A DNA stretch of 64,000 bases from Staphylococcus simulans (lineage in GTDB: Bacteria > Bacillota > Bacilli > Staphylococcales > Staphylococcaceae): positions 1 to 64,000 of the forward strand of contig NZ_MRZJ01000002.1 of NCBI RefSeq assembly GCF_002994445.1, given 5' to 3'. The position numbers and the translations under genes are program-made. Below the pieces are notes generated by a model. It saw nothing but the letters and a program-made list of their open reading frames with translations, searched no databases and had not been told where the DNA came from. Positions 17,342-25,450 of the stretch are shown piece after piece. Each line of letters opens with the position of its first letter. The stretch's first letter is position 1.

Positions 17342-18373
17342 ATGAAAATGAAGAAAACACAACCTACGTTACATGATATTGCGAGAATTTCTGGACTCTC
17401 GATTGCGACAGTCAATCAGATTTTAGAAGATAAACGCCATGTGGCAAATGATAATGCACGTACACGTGTCGTTGAAGCATTAGAAATGTTAGGTTATGAA
17501 CCCAGTCGCTATATTCAATCTTTACGCGGAGAAAGTGTTAAGACTATCGCATTTATTATGCCGAGACATGATGCTTATTATGCTTCGATTATCGATGCGA
17601 TAGAACATCAAGAAGGTTCTGAAGGTATTCGTATTATTGCGATGGCTTCTAATGAACAAGCTGCGCGTCAAGATGCATTGATCGATTGGTTCGTTTCACA
17701 ACAAGTCGACGGCATCATCGTATCTCCGGTGTCTGCACAAATGCGTATTGCGAAACGCTGGAGAGATATTCCAATGGTTATTATTGATAATCAAATTGAA
17801 GACGGCTTATTGCCATATATCGGTATGAACTACGAAGATACAACATATCAAGCAGCAGAACATTTATTGCAACACAATCACAAAGCTATTGCGCTGATTC
17901 TAGGCAATGAAGCATCAAGTGCGACAGCAGATTCCAGAATGGGCTATAAAGCTGCACTTGAAGATTTTGAATTTCAAATGGACGAGCGTCTGATTGCGTA
18001 TCAATATACAGATTTAAGTTTAAATGCGACAGAACGTTATGGTTATGAGACAACTCAAGCATTATTTAGCCAAGCACAGCATCCGACAGCATTAATCGCA
18101 GCGAACCATGCGATGCTTACTGGTATCTTGCAAGCATTGAAAGCACAAGAACTATCTGTACCTGAAGATGTTGCAGTCGTCACATTAGAAGAAAACAGCT
18201 GGAATAAAGTACATGCGCCTGAACTGACTTCTGTCGGTATTGATTCAGAATCGATCGGCGCTTCGATATTCAAACGTTTGAAACAGTACTTTGATGGCGA
18301 AACCGATACGATTGCATCAGATTGGCTAGCCGCGCGTTTGAATGAGAGAGCCTCCAGCCGTAAACATTTATAA
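17342..18373 (+). CDS. LacI/GalR-family transcriptional regulator
   Basis: Repressor of 343 residues: helix-turn-helix LHDIARISGLSIATVNQILEDK (about residues 9-30) with hinge YEPSRYIQSLRG, then a periplasmic-binding-like sugar domain. The hinge-helix region departs from the usual ARxLA motif, reading SRYIQSL. No sugar operon adjoins it, so its targets are unknown; it is not CcpA by sequence. ATG at 17342 is five bases after AAGGAG, and ATG at 17348 (eleven bases) is the alternative start. A long hairpin follows. Confidence 0.82.
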   Translation: MKMKKTQPTLHDIARISGLSIATVNQILEDKRHVANDNARTRVVEALEMLGYEPSRYIQSLRGESVKTIAFIMPRHDAYYASIIDAIEHQEGSEGIRIIAMASNEQAARQDALIDWFVSQQVDGIIVSPVSAQMRIAKRWRDIPMVIIDNQIEDGLLPYIGMNYEDTTYQAAEHLLQHNHKAIALILGNEASSATADSRMGYKAALEDFEFQMDERLIAYQYTDLSLNATERYGYETTQALFSQAQHPTALIAANHAMLTGILQALKAQELSVPEDVAVVTLEENSWNKVHAPELTSVGIDSESIGASIFKRLKQYFDGETDTIASDWLAARLNERASSRKHL

Positions 18374-18396
18374 AATGAGTGAAAATAAAATAATAC

Positions 18397-18470
18397 AATA
18401 AAAACAGACCTGGTCAGCATGTCTTAAAGAAAGGGAGAAAAGACATAGCAGTGACGAGGTCTGTTTTATT
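18397..18470. terminator. Long imperfect hairpin between convergent genes
   Basis: AATAAAAACAGACCTGGTCA-GCATGTCTT pairs with AAGACATAGCAGTGACGAGGTCTGTTTTATT, a stem of nearly 30 bp with small bulges. A and T runs on the outside suit bidirectional termination between the LacI gene and the convergent surface-protein gene. It is longer than a typical terminator. Confidence 0.75.
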
Positions 18471-18537
18471 AGGGATTTTAGAAATGATACACTAGGGATT
18501 TTTAAAATGCTTTTGATTGTTTGTTTAACGGATACAT

Positions 18538-19107
18538 TTAAGGGTTTTGTCTGCGCACCCTTATAAGGGCAACAGTGGATATTACAATACCAATAATAAT
18601 GGCTATGACAGCACCTGATTCTGGATGGTCAACGTGTCCTGCTTTTGGCAAGGCAGCATATGATGATTGTTCGCCTTGATGTTTTGTGCTTGCATCTTGC
18701 CCAGTTTGACCTTCTGAAGCTGCTGCTGATTTTTGATTCTCATTGTTTTGTACCGCTTTTTGTTGATGGGTTGTGGACTCAGCAGCTGTTGCTTTGCTAA
18801 CTTCATTTGCATCTGCTTTGCTTGCTGCTGAAGGGTGCGTTTGAGTATTTGATGAAGAAGCAGTATCGGGTTGATCTTCTGCACCATCAGCCACAAGAGT
18901 TGTACTTGATGCGTTAGGGTTGTCATCAAGTGATTGAGATGTTTCTGAATTTTGGACCAAAGCGGATTGCTTAGCGGACTGTTCGTTTGAGACATCATTA
19001 TTTTCGGCAGCGTTTATCACTCCAGGCATATTAGTAAATAGTAAACCGCTTAAAGCGATTGTTGAAACATGAAGCAAGCATTTCTCTTTACTTAACTTCA
19101 TACGCAT
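18538..19107 (-). CDS. Small LPXTG-like (LPKAG) cell-wall-anchored protein
   Basis: Protein of 189 residues with an N-terminal signal peptide (MRMKLSKEKCLLHVSTIALS, about 1-34, cleavage near NAAEN). A low-complexity middle is rich in S, T, Q, N, A and E, and the C-terminus has LPKAG, a hydrophobic segment (SGAVIAIIIGIVISTVALI) and RVRRQNP. LPxAG motifs are accepted sorting signals in some staphylococcal proteins such as SasD and SasF. There is no folded domain that I recognise. The start is ATG at 19107, eight bases after AGGAGTG; longer upstream frame is not likely translated. Role unknown; likely a sortase-anchored spacer-like surface protein. Confidence 0.78.
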   Translation of the reverse strand: MRMKLSKEKCLLHVSTIALSGLLFTNMPGVINAAENNDVSNEQSAKQSALVQNSETSQSLDDNPNASSTTLVADGAEDQPDTASSSNTQTHPSAASKADANEVSKATAAESTTHQQKAVQNNENQKSAAASEGQTGQDASTKHQGEQSSYAALPKAGHVDHPESGAVIAIIIGIVISTVALIRVRRQNP

Positions 19108-19739
19108 GAAAACAACACTCCTATTCCAAAATGAAAGTGTCATGTCATCCATGGTGTCAACTGGCAGTGTGTAAATCCAAAAGGATGAAACAGACGATTT
19201 CGACAACAACGAAGAAAGTTGAAAGCAGCTGCGGATATGTTATTTATGAAGGGTTCAATGGGATGTACAAATGATAAATAAGAATAGTATTGCTTTCCGT
19301 CAGCACTTTAATGTTCAACTTCTTCAACTCTAGGATGGCATAGGAATGTTAAGCAGGATTTAATCTGAGTTAAAGGATTGATAAACTTCGTAAATATTCA
19401 GTATATTAGAACATTTTCAGTGTGAAAGTACTATGAAAACTTGAAGTGTCAAGGCATGAAGGACTAAATCCGACAAATTGTGTATAATTCGTTGGTTTAA
19501 AGTTATTTTGCAAAGTGTTATAGTTACATGTGGAAAATAATTTGTATAGACAAATGATGATAAAAGCTAAAGGGAGTTATTATCATTATTTATCGGGTTC
19601 GTAGATTATTTTTATTTATGATTTAGTGTTTGAAATATCAATAGATGTTTATACTAATTGTGACAACTTTATATCCAAAGTACGAATATTTAGGAATATA
19701 TATCAAAAAAACAGAGTAATTATAACCTAATTAAATAGT
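19108..19739. other. Long intergenic region between divergent surface-protein gene and serine operon
   Basis: About 630 bases with no credible reading frame. It must hold the minus-strand promoter of the LPKAG protein. An inverted repeat AATGATGATAA/TTATTATCATT (19553-19563 with 19577-19587) encloses an AAAGGGAG motif but no following gene. No riboswitch or small RNA is recognised. Confidence 0.5.
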
Positions 19740-19757
19740 TTGTGAAATTATTCGCAA
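19740..19757. promoter_or_regulatory. Rex-type redox operator upstream of serine dehydratase operon
   Basis: TTGTGAAATTATTCGCAA matches the Rex consensus TTGTGAA-WWWW-TTCACAA at 17 of 18 positions. It overlaps the -35 region of a promoter whose likely -10 is TATAAT at 19773-19778. A further half-site TTCACAA lies about 19762-19768. Rex represses fermentation genes when NADH is low, so this suggests redox control of serine breakdown. Inference from motif only. Confidence 0.6.
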
Positions 19758-19785
19758 TATGTTCACAATTAATATAATTAAGCTA

Positions 19786-19800
19786 TTGAAAACGCTTCAT
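19786..19800. promoter_or_regulatory. cre-like site near the transcription start of the serine operon
   Basis: TTGAAAACGCTTCAT fits the catabolite-responsive element WTGNAANCGNWNNCW with one mismatch and contains the palindrome TGAA-N5-TTCA. It lies just downstream of the -10 at 19773-19778, a position suited to repression by CcpA. Confidence 0.5.
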
Positions 19801-19864
19801 CAAAGGTAGTATGATGTCGGTGGTAGGAAAATTAAATATATAGTAGGAAAAGAGGTCATTTGGC

Positions 19865-20908
19865 ATGGATATTATTTTAGGAACTGGGACGTTATTGCTA
19901 GTCCTATTAGCAATGTCTTTATTCTTAAAGTTTGCTCCTTATGGTAAACAGGGGCTGCAAGCACTATCAGGTGCTGCATGTGCGACATTCTTGCCGCAAG
20001 CATTCTTAAGTTACGCAATCGGCGGTGTGTTTCACATTGAATTCTTCCAAAGAATAGGAGATATGGCTGGGAGTTTAAGCGGTATCGCAGTAGGTATTTT
20101 AACAGGTATGAAAATGGGTATCTCACCTGTTTTCGCAGTAATCATCGGTTTAGTATTACACGATCAAAAATTACTGCCTGCATTTATCGCAGCTTACTTA
20201 GTCAGCTTCGTAATTAAATTAATTGAGAAAAAGGTACCAGAGGGCTTAGACTTGATTGTAGTGATCTTAGTGGCTCCGGCATTAACATTCGGAATCGCTG
20301 GATTAATTTCACCAGGAGTAATGGCTGTGTTAAGACAAATCGGTGGTGCGATTACAGCAGTTGGTGACAACAATCCATATGCACTTGCAGTTATTTTAGG
20401 TTTAATCGTTCCAGTAGTAGGTATGACACCATTAAGTTCTATGGTATTAACAAGTCTATTAGGCTTAACAGGTGTTCCAATGGCAATCGGTGCATTAACT
20501 TGTACAGGTTCATCATTCGTTAACTTCATGTTATTCAGAACACTTAAAATCGGCGGCTTAGGTAAAGCATTCGCTGTTGCAGTTGAACCATTAACACAAA
20601 TTGATACGATAGCGAAGTATCCGATTCAACTCTATGGCGCAAACGCCATTGTCGGTATGTTTAACGCGATCATCGTTACTATTGCAGGTTTAGTTATCAA
20701 TGTAACGGGAATGGCAACACCAATAGCTGGTGCTATTGTATTATTCGGATTCAACAAACCTATTCCATCAGCTATTACAATCGTAGCTGTTATTGTAACA
20801 AGTATCATTCTTGGCTGGATTTTAGGTAAAGTAATCCAAAAAATCAACTTCAAGAAAATTACTGACAAACTACCAGGTAAAAAAGCTCAACCGTCAGAAG
20901 CAAATTAA
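19865..20908 (+). CDS. EIIC-like polytopic membrane transporter linked to serine dehydratase
   Basis: Membrane protein of 347 residues with about ten predicted helices. It has internally similar halves rich in glycine-containing helices (GILTGMKMGISPVFAVIIGLVLHD; GLIVPVVGMTPLSSMVLTSLLGLTG) of the kind annotated as PTS EIIC-like or sugar-specific permease in staphylococci. No EIIA, EIIB or HPr domain is present. It is the first gene of an operon with sdaAB and sdaAA, as in S. aureus, so it could import serine or a related substrate for deamination. That role is inferred from position only. Start ATG at 19865; promoter with Rex-type and cre-like sites upstream. Confidence 0.7.
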   Translation: MDIILGTGTLLLVLLAMSLFLKFAPYGKQGLQALSGAACATFLPQAFLSYAIGGVFHIEFFQRIGDMAGSLSGIAVGILTGMKMGISPVFAVIIGLVLHDQKLLPAFIAAYLVSFVIKLIEKKVPEGLDLIVVILVAPALTFGIAGLISPGVMAVLRQIGGAITAVGDNNPYALAVILGLIVPVVGMTPLSSMVLTSLLGLTGVPMAIGALTCTGSSFVNFMLFRTLKIGGLGKAFAVAVEPLTQIDTIAKYPIQLYGANAIVGMFNAIIVTIAGLVINVTGMATPIAGAIVLFGFNKPIPSAITIVAVIVTSIILGWILGKVIQKINFKKITDKLPGKKAQPSEAN

Positions 20909-20951
20909 TAGAACATTTCTTATAAAGAGATTAAGGAGATGACATTACGCT

Positions 20952-21629
20952 ATGGCACGTAAACATGACTACCAAAGCGCATTTGATATCATAGGTCCAG
21001 TAATGATGGGACCATCAAGTTCACACACTGCAGGTGCAGTTAAAATAGGCAACGCAGCAAGAATGGTATTGCAAGGCGAACCAGAAGATATTGAAGTTCA
21101 TTATTATGAATCGTTCGCACAAACACATTTAGGTCACGGTACTGATGTTGCGATTATCGGAGGTTTACTTGGTTACAGTACGTTCGATGAACGTATTAAA
21201 AACGCAGTAGACATCGCAAAAGACGAAGGTATCGGTGTTCGTTTCATTGAAGAAACAGGCAGAAGCTTAGGTGAACACCCTAACTGTGCATTAATCAAAG
21301 CAAAACAAGGAGATCGCCACATTGAATTAAACGGTATTTCAATCGGCGGCGGTACAATTAAAATTAAAAGCATTAATGTCAATGGTCAATGTATTCTAAT
21401 GAACCATGGTTTACCATTATTAGAAATCGATGGACCAACAGATAATGCGACAATCAACCACTTAATTAACGATTTAATCGAACATGGTGCAGACATCAAC
21501 GAAGAAATTAAAACAATTAATCCTGATGGCTGTTTAATGGCATTGCATTTAAACAAAGCTTTATCAGAAGACGTACTGAATAAATTAAGAGAAAAGTATA
21601 GCGACTTAAACTTTGCATATATAAAATAA
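20952..21629 (+). CDS. sdaAB: L-serine dehydratase, iron-sulfur-dependent, beta subunit
   Basis: Subunit of 225 residues. It contains the SDH beta signature FDIIGPVMMGPSSSHTAGAVKIG (about residues 10-32), and the C-terminal 70 residues resemble an ACT-like domain. With the alpha subunit it deaminates L-serine to pyruvate and ammonia. The ATG at 20952 follows AAGGAGATGACATTACGCT; it lies 43 bases after the transporter gene and 13 bases before sdaAA, so the three genes are one operon. Confidence 0.93.
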   Translation: MARKHDYQSAFDIIGPVMMGPSSSHTAGAVKIGNAARMVLQGEPEDIEVHYYESFAQTHLGHGTDVAIIGGLLGYSTFDERIKNAVDIAKDEGIGVRFIEETGRSLGEHPNCALIKAKQGDRHIELNGISIGGGTIKIKSINVNGQCILMNHGLPLLEIDGPTDNATINHLINDLIEHGADINEEIKTINPDGCLMALHLNKALSEDVLNKLREKYSDLNFAYIK

Positions 21630-21642
21630 AGAGGTGTAATGT

Positions 21643-22533
21643 ATGTTTGATTCAATTAAAGAGATCATAGATTATGCGAATGAACATGATATGAAATTCT
21701 CAGAAATTATGATTCAAGAAGAGATGGAATTAAGCGGTAAATCTCGTGAAGAAATCCGCGAACAAATGAGAACAAACTTAGAAGTAATGCGCGATGCAGT
21801 TGAAAAAGGGACAACTGGCGAAGGCGTAAAAAGTGTTACAGGGTATACTGGCCAAGATGCCATTAAAATCAAAAACTACAATGATAACAACCATGCGTTA
21901 GCTGGTAAAGAAATGATGCAAGCGGTTATGGGCGCAGTTGCGACAAACGAAGTTAACGCAGCAATGGGTATCATTTGTGCAACTCCGACAGCTGGTTCCT
22001 CGGGTACAATCCCAGGTACACTATTCAAATTAGAAGCATCACACAATCTTACAGAAGATCAAATGGTAGACTTCTTATTTGCAGCTTCAATCTGCGGACG
22101 TGTTGTAGCAAACAACGCAAGTGTTGCAGGCGCGACTGGCGGTTGCCAAGCTGAAGTAGGTTCAGCAGCAGCAATTGCAGCAGCAGCGGCAGTTGAAACA
22201 TTCGGCGGTTCTCCTGAAGCATCTGGTCATGCTTTAGCAATCGCAATCAGCAACCTTTTAGGTCTAGTATGCGACCCAGTTGCAGGATTAGTAGAAATTC
22301 CATGTGTTATGCGTAACGCGATTGGTTCAGGCAACGCATTAATTTCAGCTGACTTAGCATTAGCTGGCGTGGAAAGCCGTATCCCAGTTGACGAAGTTAT
22401 CGAAGCTATGGACAAAGTAGGTCGTAACTTACCAGCTGAATTACGTGAAACTGGTTTAGGCGGTTTAGCAGGTACACCTACAGGTGAAGCAATTAAACGT
22501 AAAATCTTCGGAGACTCTGAAGTTAAATCATAA
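21643..22533 (+). CDS. sdaAA: L-serine dehydratase, iron-sulfur-dependent, alpha subunit
   Basis: Catalytic subunit of 296 residues that carries the oxygen-labile [4Fe-4S] cluster. Conserved segments are ICATPTAGSSGTIPG, CGRVVANNASVAGATGGCQAE and LVCDPVAGLVEIPCVMRN; their cysteines supply the cluster ligands. It forms pyruvate from L-serine with SdaAB. ATG at 21643 follows AGAGGTGTA. The two-subunit organisation is typical of Gram-positive bacteria. A terminator follows at 22587. Confidence 0.95.
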   Translation: MFDSIKEIIDYANEHDMKFSEIMIQEEMELSGKSREEIREQMRTNLEVMRDAVEKGTTGEGVKSVTGYTGQDAIKIKNYNDNNHALAGKEMMQAVMGAVATNEVNAAMGIICATPTAGSSGTIPGTLFKLEASHNLTEDQMVDFLFAASICGRVVANNASVAGATGGCQAEVGSAAAIAAAAAVETFGGSPEASGHALAIAISNLLGLVCDPVAGLVEIPCVMRNAIGSGNALISADLALAGVESRIPVDEVIEAMDKVGRNLPAELRETGLGGLAGTPTGEAIKRKIFGDSEVKS

Positions 22534-22586
22534 TTGTTACTAAAATATGTAAATTCCATTTAAAAGATGGATTAATGGTTTTTGAG

Positions 22587-22622
22587 AAACACACAATCAC
22601 TAAAAGGTTGTGTGTTTTTCTT
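22587..22622 (+). terminator. Terminator of serine dehydratase operon
   Basis: AAACACACAA pairs with TTGTGTGTTT around an eleven-base loop, followed by TTC and a T-rich stretch. Confidence 0.85.
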
Positions 22623-22711
22623 TATTCACTTATAAATTTTCACAAAATTCAAAATTTATATTGCAAATTATCCCTTTTATAGGTAAACTAGTCAAAAGGG
22701 GATGATGGGAT

Positions 22712-22888
22712 ATGATAACTCGATTATTATTAATTTTTGTAGCTTTCATCATTAACTCAGCTATCACATTTTATCTGACGGATATCGGGACAATGATGAA
22801 TAACTTATTGAAGTCTATGTCAATCAGTATGATCATTGTATTCTTATTCTATTACACTAAGTTAATGATGGAGATAAAAGGGGAATAA
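22712..22888 (+). CDS. Small two-helix membrane protein, 58 residues
   Basis: A 58-residue frame begins at ATG 22712 and ends at TAA 22886-22888. It encodes two hydrophobic segments (LLLIFVAFIINSAITFYL, residues 5-22, and SMSISMIIVFLFYYTKLMM, about 36-54) joined by a short polar loop. An AAAGGGGATGATGGG stretch lies upstream and a good terminator directly after (22907). Placement between two terminators with its own leader supports a real gene. I do not recognise the family. Confidence 0.6.
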   Translation: MITRLLLIFVAFIINSAITFYLTDIGTMMNNLLKSMSISMIIVFLFYYTKLMMEIKGE

Positions 22889-22906
22889 CAAAATCAGCAA
22901 CTTTCT

Positions 22907-22939
22907 AAATGAGATGACTTCGGGGGCATCTCATTTTTT
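22907..22939 (+). terminator. Terminator of the small membrane protein gene
   Basis: AAATGAGATG pairs with CATCTCATTT around a ten-base loop containing TTCGGGG, followed by TTTT. Confidence 0.88.
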
Positions 22940-22962
22940 ATTTCATTGAAAGGATGAATGTT

Positions 22963-23493
22963 ATGTCAATACTCGTTATTATTGCACATCCCAACTTAAA
23001 CGAAAGCACAGTAAATCAAGCCTGGAAGGAACAACTAAAACAGCAATCTGAGTTAGTGGATGTACATGATTTGTATCAAGCATATCCTAACGGCAAAATT
23101 AATGTGGAAAAAGAACAACATCTCATAGCGCAATATGACCATATTGTATTTCAGTATCCTGTATTCTGGTTGAATTATCCGCCGCTCTTGCAAGAATGGT
23201 TCGATCAAGTTTATTCAGGAGACTTTGATTTTGATTCGGACGGCTTAAAAGGAAAACGTTTCGCTTTAGCAGTGTCATGCGGACAGCCGAAAGTCCATTA
23301 TCAAAAAGATAATGCTATCGGATTTACATTAAAAGAAATTTGTTCGCCGATTATCGGTGTTGTACATTTAGTCGGAGGAAAATTCTTCGACATTCATGCG
23401 ATATATGAAACAGACAAGATTAATAATAAATCAGAATTAGCAGGAAATACGGCAGATTATATTCGTTTCCTTGAACAATTCTCAGCGTATTAA
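22963..23493 (+). CDS. NAD(P)H-dependent FMN oxidoreductase (quinone reductase, flavodoxin fold)
   Basis: Protein of 176 residues of the MdaB/KefF/NQO-like flavodoxin-fold family. IIAHPNLNESTVNQAW (residues 5-20) is the FMN phosphate-binding segment and FQYPVFWLNYPPLLQEWFDQV (about 64-84) the second flavin-contact motif. It would reduce quinones or azo compounds with NAD(P)H in the cytoplasm. ATG at 22963 is chosen because GAAAGG sits nine bases upstream; ATG at 22954 would abut it. It is followed by a nitroreductase, suggesting a detoxification pair, although spacing implies separate promoters. Confidence 0.85.
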   Translation: MSILVIIAHPNLNESTVNQAWKEQLKQQSELVDVHDLYQAYPNGKINVEKEQHLIAQYDHIVFQYPVFWLNYPPLLQEWFDQVYSGDFDFDSDGLKGKRFALAVSCGQPKVHYQKDNAIGFTLKEICSPIIGVVHLVGGKFFDIHAIYETDKINNKSELAGNTADYIRFLEQFSAY

Positions 23494-23572
23494 ACTAAGC
23501 AGTTTCCTTTAGTCTCTTGATAGGCTCCATTATACTATTAGGTGACTACATATGATGAGGAGCGAAATATTA

Positions 23573-24244
23573 ATGGAACAACAAGCGATACGCGAACAAA
23601 TTTTAGACGCATTCAATTTCAGACATGCGACAAAACGTTTCAACCCAGATAAAAAAATCAGCTCAGAAGATTTCCACACAATTATTGAGTCAGGACGTCT
23701 GTCACCAAGTTCTATCGGTTCAGAACCATGGCGTTTCCTAGTCGTTCAAAATGAAACATTGCGCAAAAAATTAAAAGAAGTTTCATGGGGTGCACAAGGC
23801 CAATTAGATACTGCCTCTCACTTTGTGATTATCTTAGCACGTAAAAACGTACGTCCAGGTACAGAGTACTTAACACACATTATGAAAGAGATTAAAAATG
23901 TACCAGATGATATATTAGACGATATGAATCAACGTTATGAAGCGTTCCAAAATGACAGTTTGAACCTTTATGAAAGCGAACGTTCATTATGGGATTGGGC
24001 CAGCAAACAAACTTACATTGCATTAGGCAATATGATGTCTGTTGCTGCGTTCTTAGGTGTAGATTCATGTCCGATTGAAGGTTTCGGTATGAAAGAGGTC
24101 ACACAATTGCTTTCTGATGAAGGCATTATGAATGAAGATGAATTCTTGCCTTCAGTAATGGTCGCATTCGGTTATCGTGCAGATGAACCTAAACGCGGCA
24201 AAACACGTCAAGCATATGATGACGTCATTGAATGGATTGAATAA
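23573..24244 (+). CDS. Nitroreductase-family NAD(P)H flavoenzyme
   Basis: Protein of 223 residues of the NfsB/YfkO type. [19 protein letters not shown] (about residues 14-32) and [20 protein letters not shown] (about 38-57) are the FMN-contacting motifs of oxygen-insensitive nitroreductases. The C-terminal part has IEGFGMKEV and [16 protein letters not shown], also typical. The ATG at 23573 is ten bases after AGGAG; ATG at 23552 is too near the motif. Probable role is reduction of nitroaromatics or quinones. A terminator follows. Confidence 0.88.
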   Translation: MEQQAIREQILDAFNFRHATKRFNPDKKISSEDFHTIIESGRLSPSSIGSEPWRFLVVQNETLRKKLKEVSWGAQGQLDTASHFVIILARKNVRPGTEYLTHIMKEIKNVPDDILDDMNQRYEAFQNDSLNLYESERSLWDWASKQTYIALGNMMSVAAFLGVDSCPIEGFGMKEVTQLLSDEGIMNEDEFLPSVMVAFGYRADEPKRGKTRQAYDDVIEWIE

Positions 24245-24253
24245 TATTTTATT

Positions 24254-24289
24254 GACCTGGGTTAAGCAGCTCAGGTCTTTTATTTTGTT
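24254..24289 (+). terminator. Terminator of nitroreductase gene
   Basis: GACCTGGG and CTCAGGTC pair around a short loop, followed by TTTTATTTT. Confidence 0.8.
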
Positions 24290-24410
24290 CAGTTATACAA
24301 TATAAATTATCAGAATTTTGTGTTTGTTATAGGTGCAAATTTGCTATAATTAAAGCTGTCAATCTATTTTATTCTTGCTTCATAGAATGAATACATAAAG
24401 GAGTGTCAAA

Positions 24411-25409
24411 ATGGTTAAAATTAAAATGTTTAACGTGGCACCTTACGAAGTGCCGGCAATTGAAAATTGGGTCGCAAAACACGACAACATTGAAGTTGAT
24501 TATGAGAGCGGACCGATGACAAAAGAAAATATCGCAACAGTGAAAGGGTATGACGGCCTTTCTTTATCTCATAACGGACCTTTTAATTCGGACTTCTATC
24601 CGATTTTAGCAAGTTACGGTATCAAACAAATTGCACAGCGCAGTGCAGGCTTTGATATGTATGATTTAGAGGAAGCTTCAAAGCATGGTTTGATTATTAC
24701 GACAGTACCGAGCTATTCGCCAAGTTCCATTGCTGAGTTTGCGGTGACAGGGGCATTGTATTTTGTCAGACAAGTGCCTTTGATTCAACAACGTATGCAG
24801 CAGCATAACTTCGTATGGGATCAGCCATTAATTTCGCGTCCGGTTAAAGATTTAACGGTCGCAGTAGTAGGTATCGGACGTATCGGCAGTGTTACTGCAA
24901 GATTATTTAATGGCTTTGGATGCAAAGTTGTCGGTTATGATCCAGTCAGAAATCCTGAACTGGAAAATATTGTAGATTATAAAGATACATTAGTTGAGGC
25001 AATTTCAGAAGCGGATATCGTTTCGCTCCATGTACCGGGCAATAAAGAAACATATCATTTGTTTGATAAATCTGTATTCAAACAATTAAAAGATGGTGTC
25101 ATCTTAGTTAATGCGGCACGCGGTACCGTTGTAGAGACTGAGGCATTGCTTAATGCATTAAACAGCAATAAAGTATCAGGTGCTGTGATTGATACGTATG
25201 AAAATGAAGCACATTATTACCGCAGAGATTTTTCTGAACAAACAATCGAAGATGAAAATTTATTGGAATTAATCCGACGCGACGATGTGTTAGCTTCTCC
25301 GCACATTGCATTCTTTACACATGAAGCTGTGAAAAATCTTGCGGAAGGCGGATTGAATAGTACGATGGAAGTATTGAATACAGGAGATGCACAGCACAGA
25401 GTAAATTAA
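24411..25409 (+). CDS. ddh: D-lactate dehydrogenase (D-2-hydroxyacid dehydrogenase)
   Basis: NAD-dependent enzyme of 332 residues interconverting pyruvate and D-lactate. The Rossmann motif VVGIGRIGSVTARLF (about residues 149-163), the substrate arginine in VNAARGTVVETEALLNAL, the acidic YENEAHYYRRDF and the catalytic histidine in ASPHIAFFTHEAV are in family order. Length fits D-LDH. ATG at 24411 follows AAAGGAGTGTCAAA, and TATAAT at about 24345 marks the promoter. It is monocistronic, with an ABC exporter pair following. Activity on other 2-ketoacids cannot be excluded. Confidence 0.9.
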   Translation: MVKIKMFNVAPYEVPAIENWVAKHDNIEVDYESGPMTKENIATVKGYDGLSLSHNGPFNSDFYPILASYGIKQIAQRSAGFDMYDLEEASKHGLIITTVPSYSPSSIAEFAVTGALYFVRQVPLIQQRMQQHNFVWDQPLISRPVKDLTVAVVGIGRIGSVTARLFNGFGCKVVGYDPVRNPELENIVDYKDTLVEAISEADIVSLHVPGNKETYHLFDKSVFKQLKDGVILVNAARGTVVETEALLNALNSNKVSGAVIDTYENEAHYYRRDFSEQTIEDENLLELIRRDDVLASPHIAFFTHEAVKNLAEGGLNSTMEVLNTGDAQHRVN

Positions 25410-25450
25410 CAAGTACGTGAACCAATTTTCAGAAAGGGGGAATGTTCATT

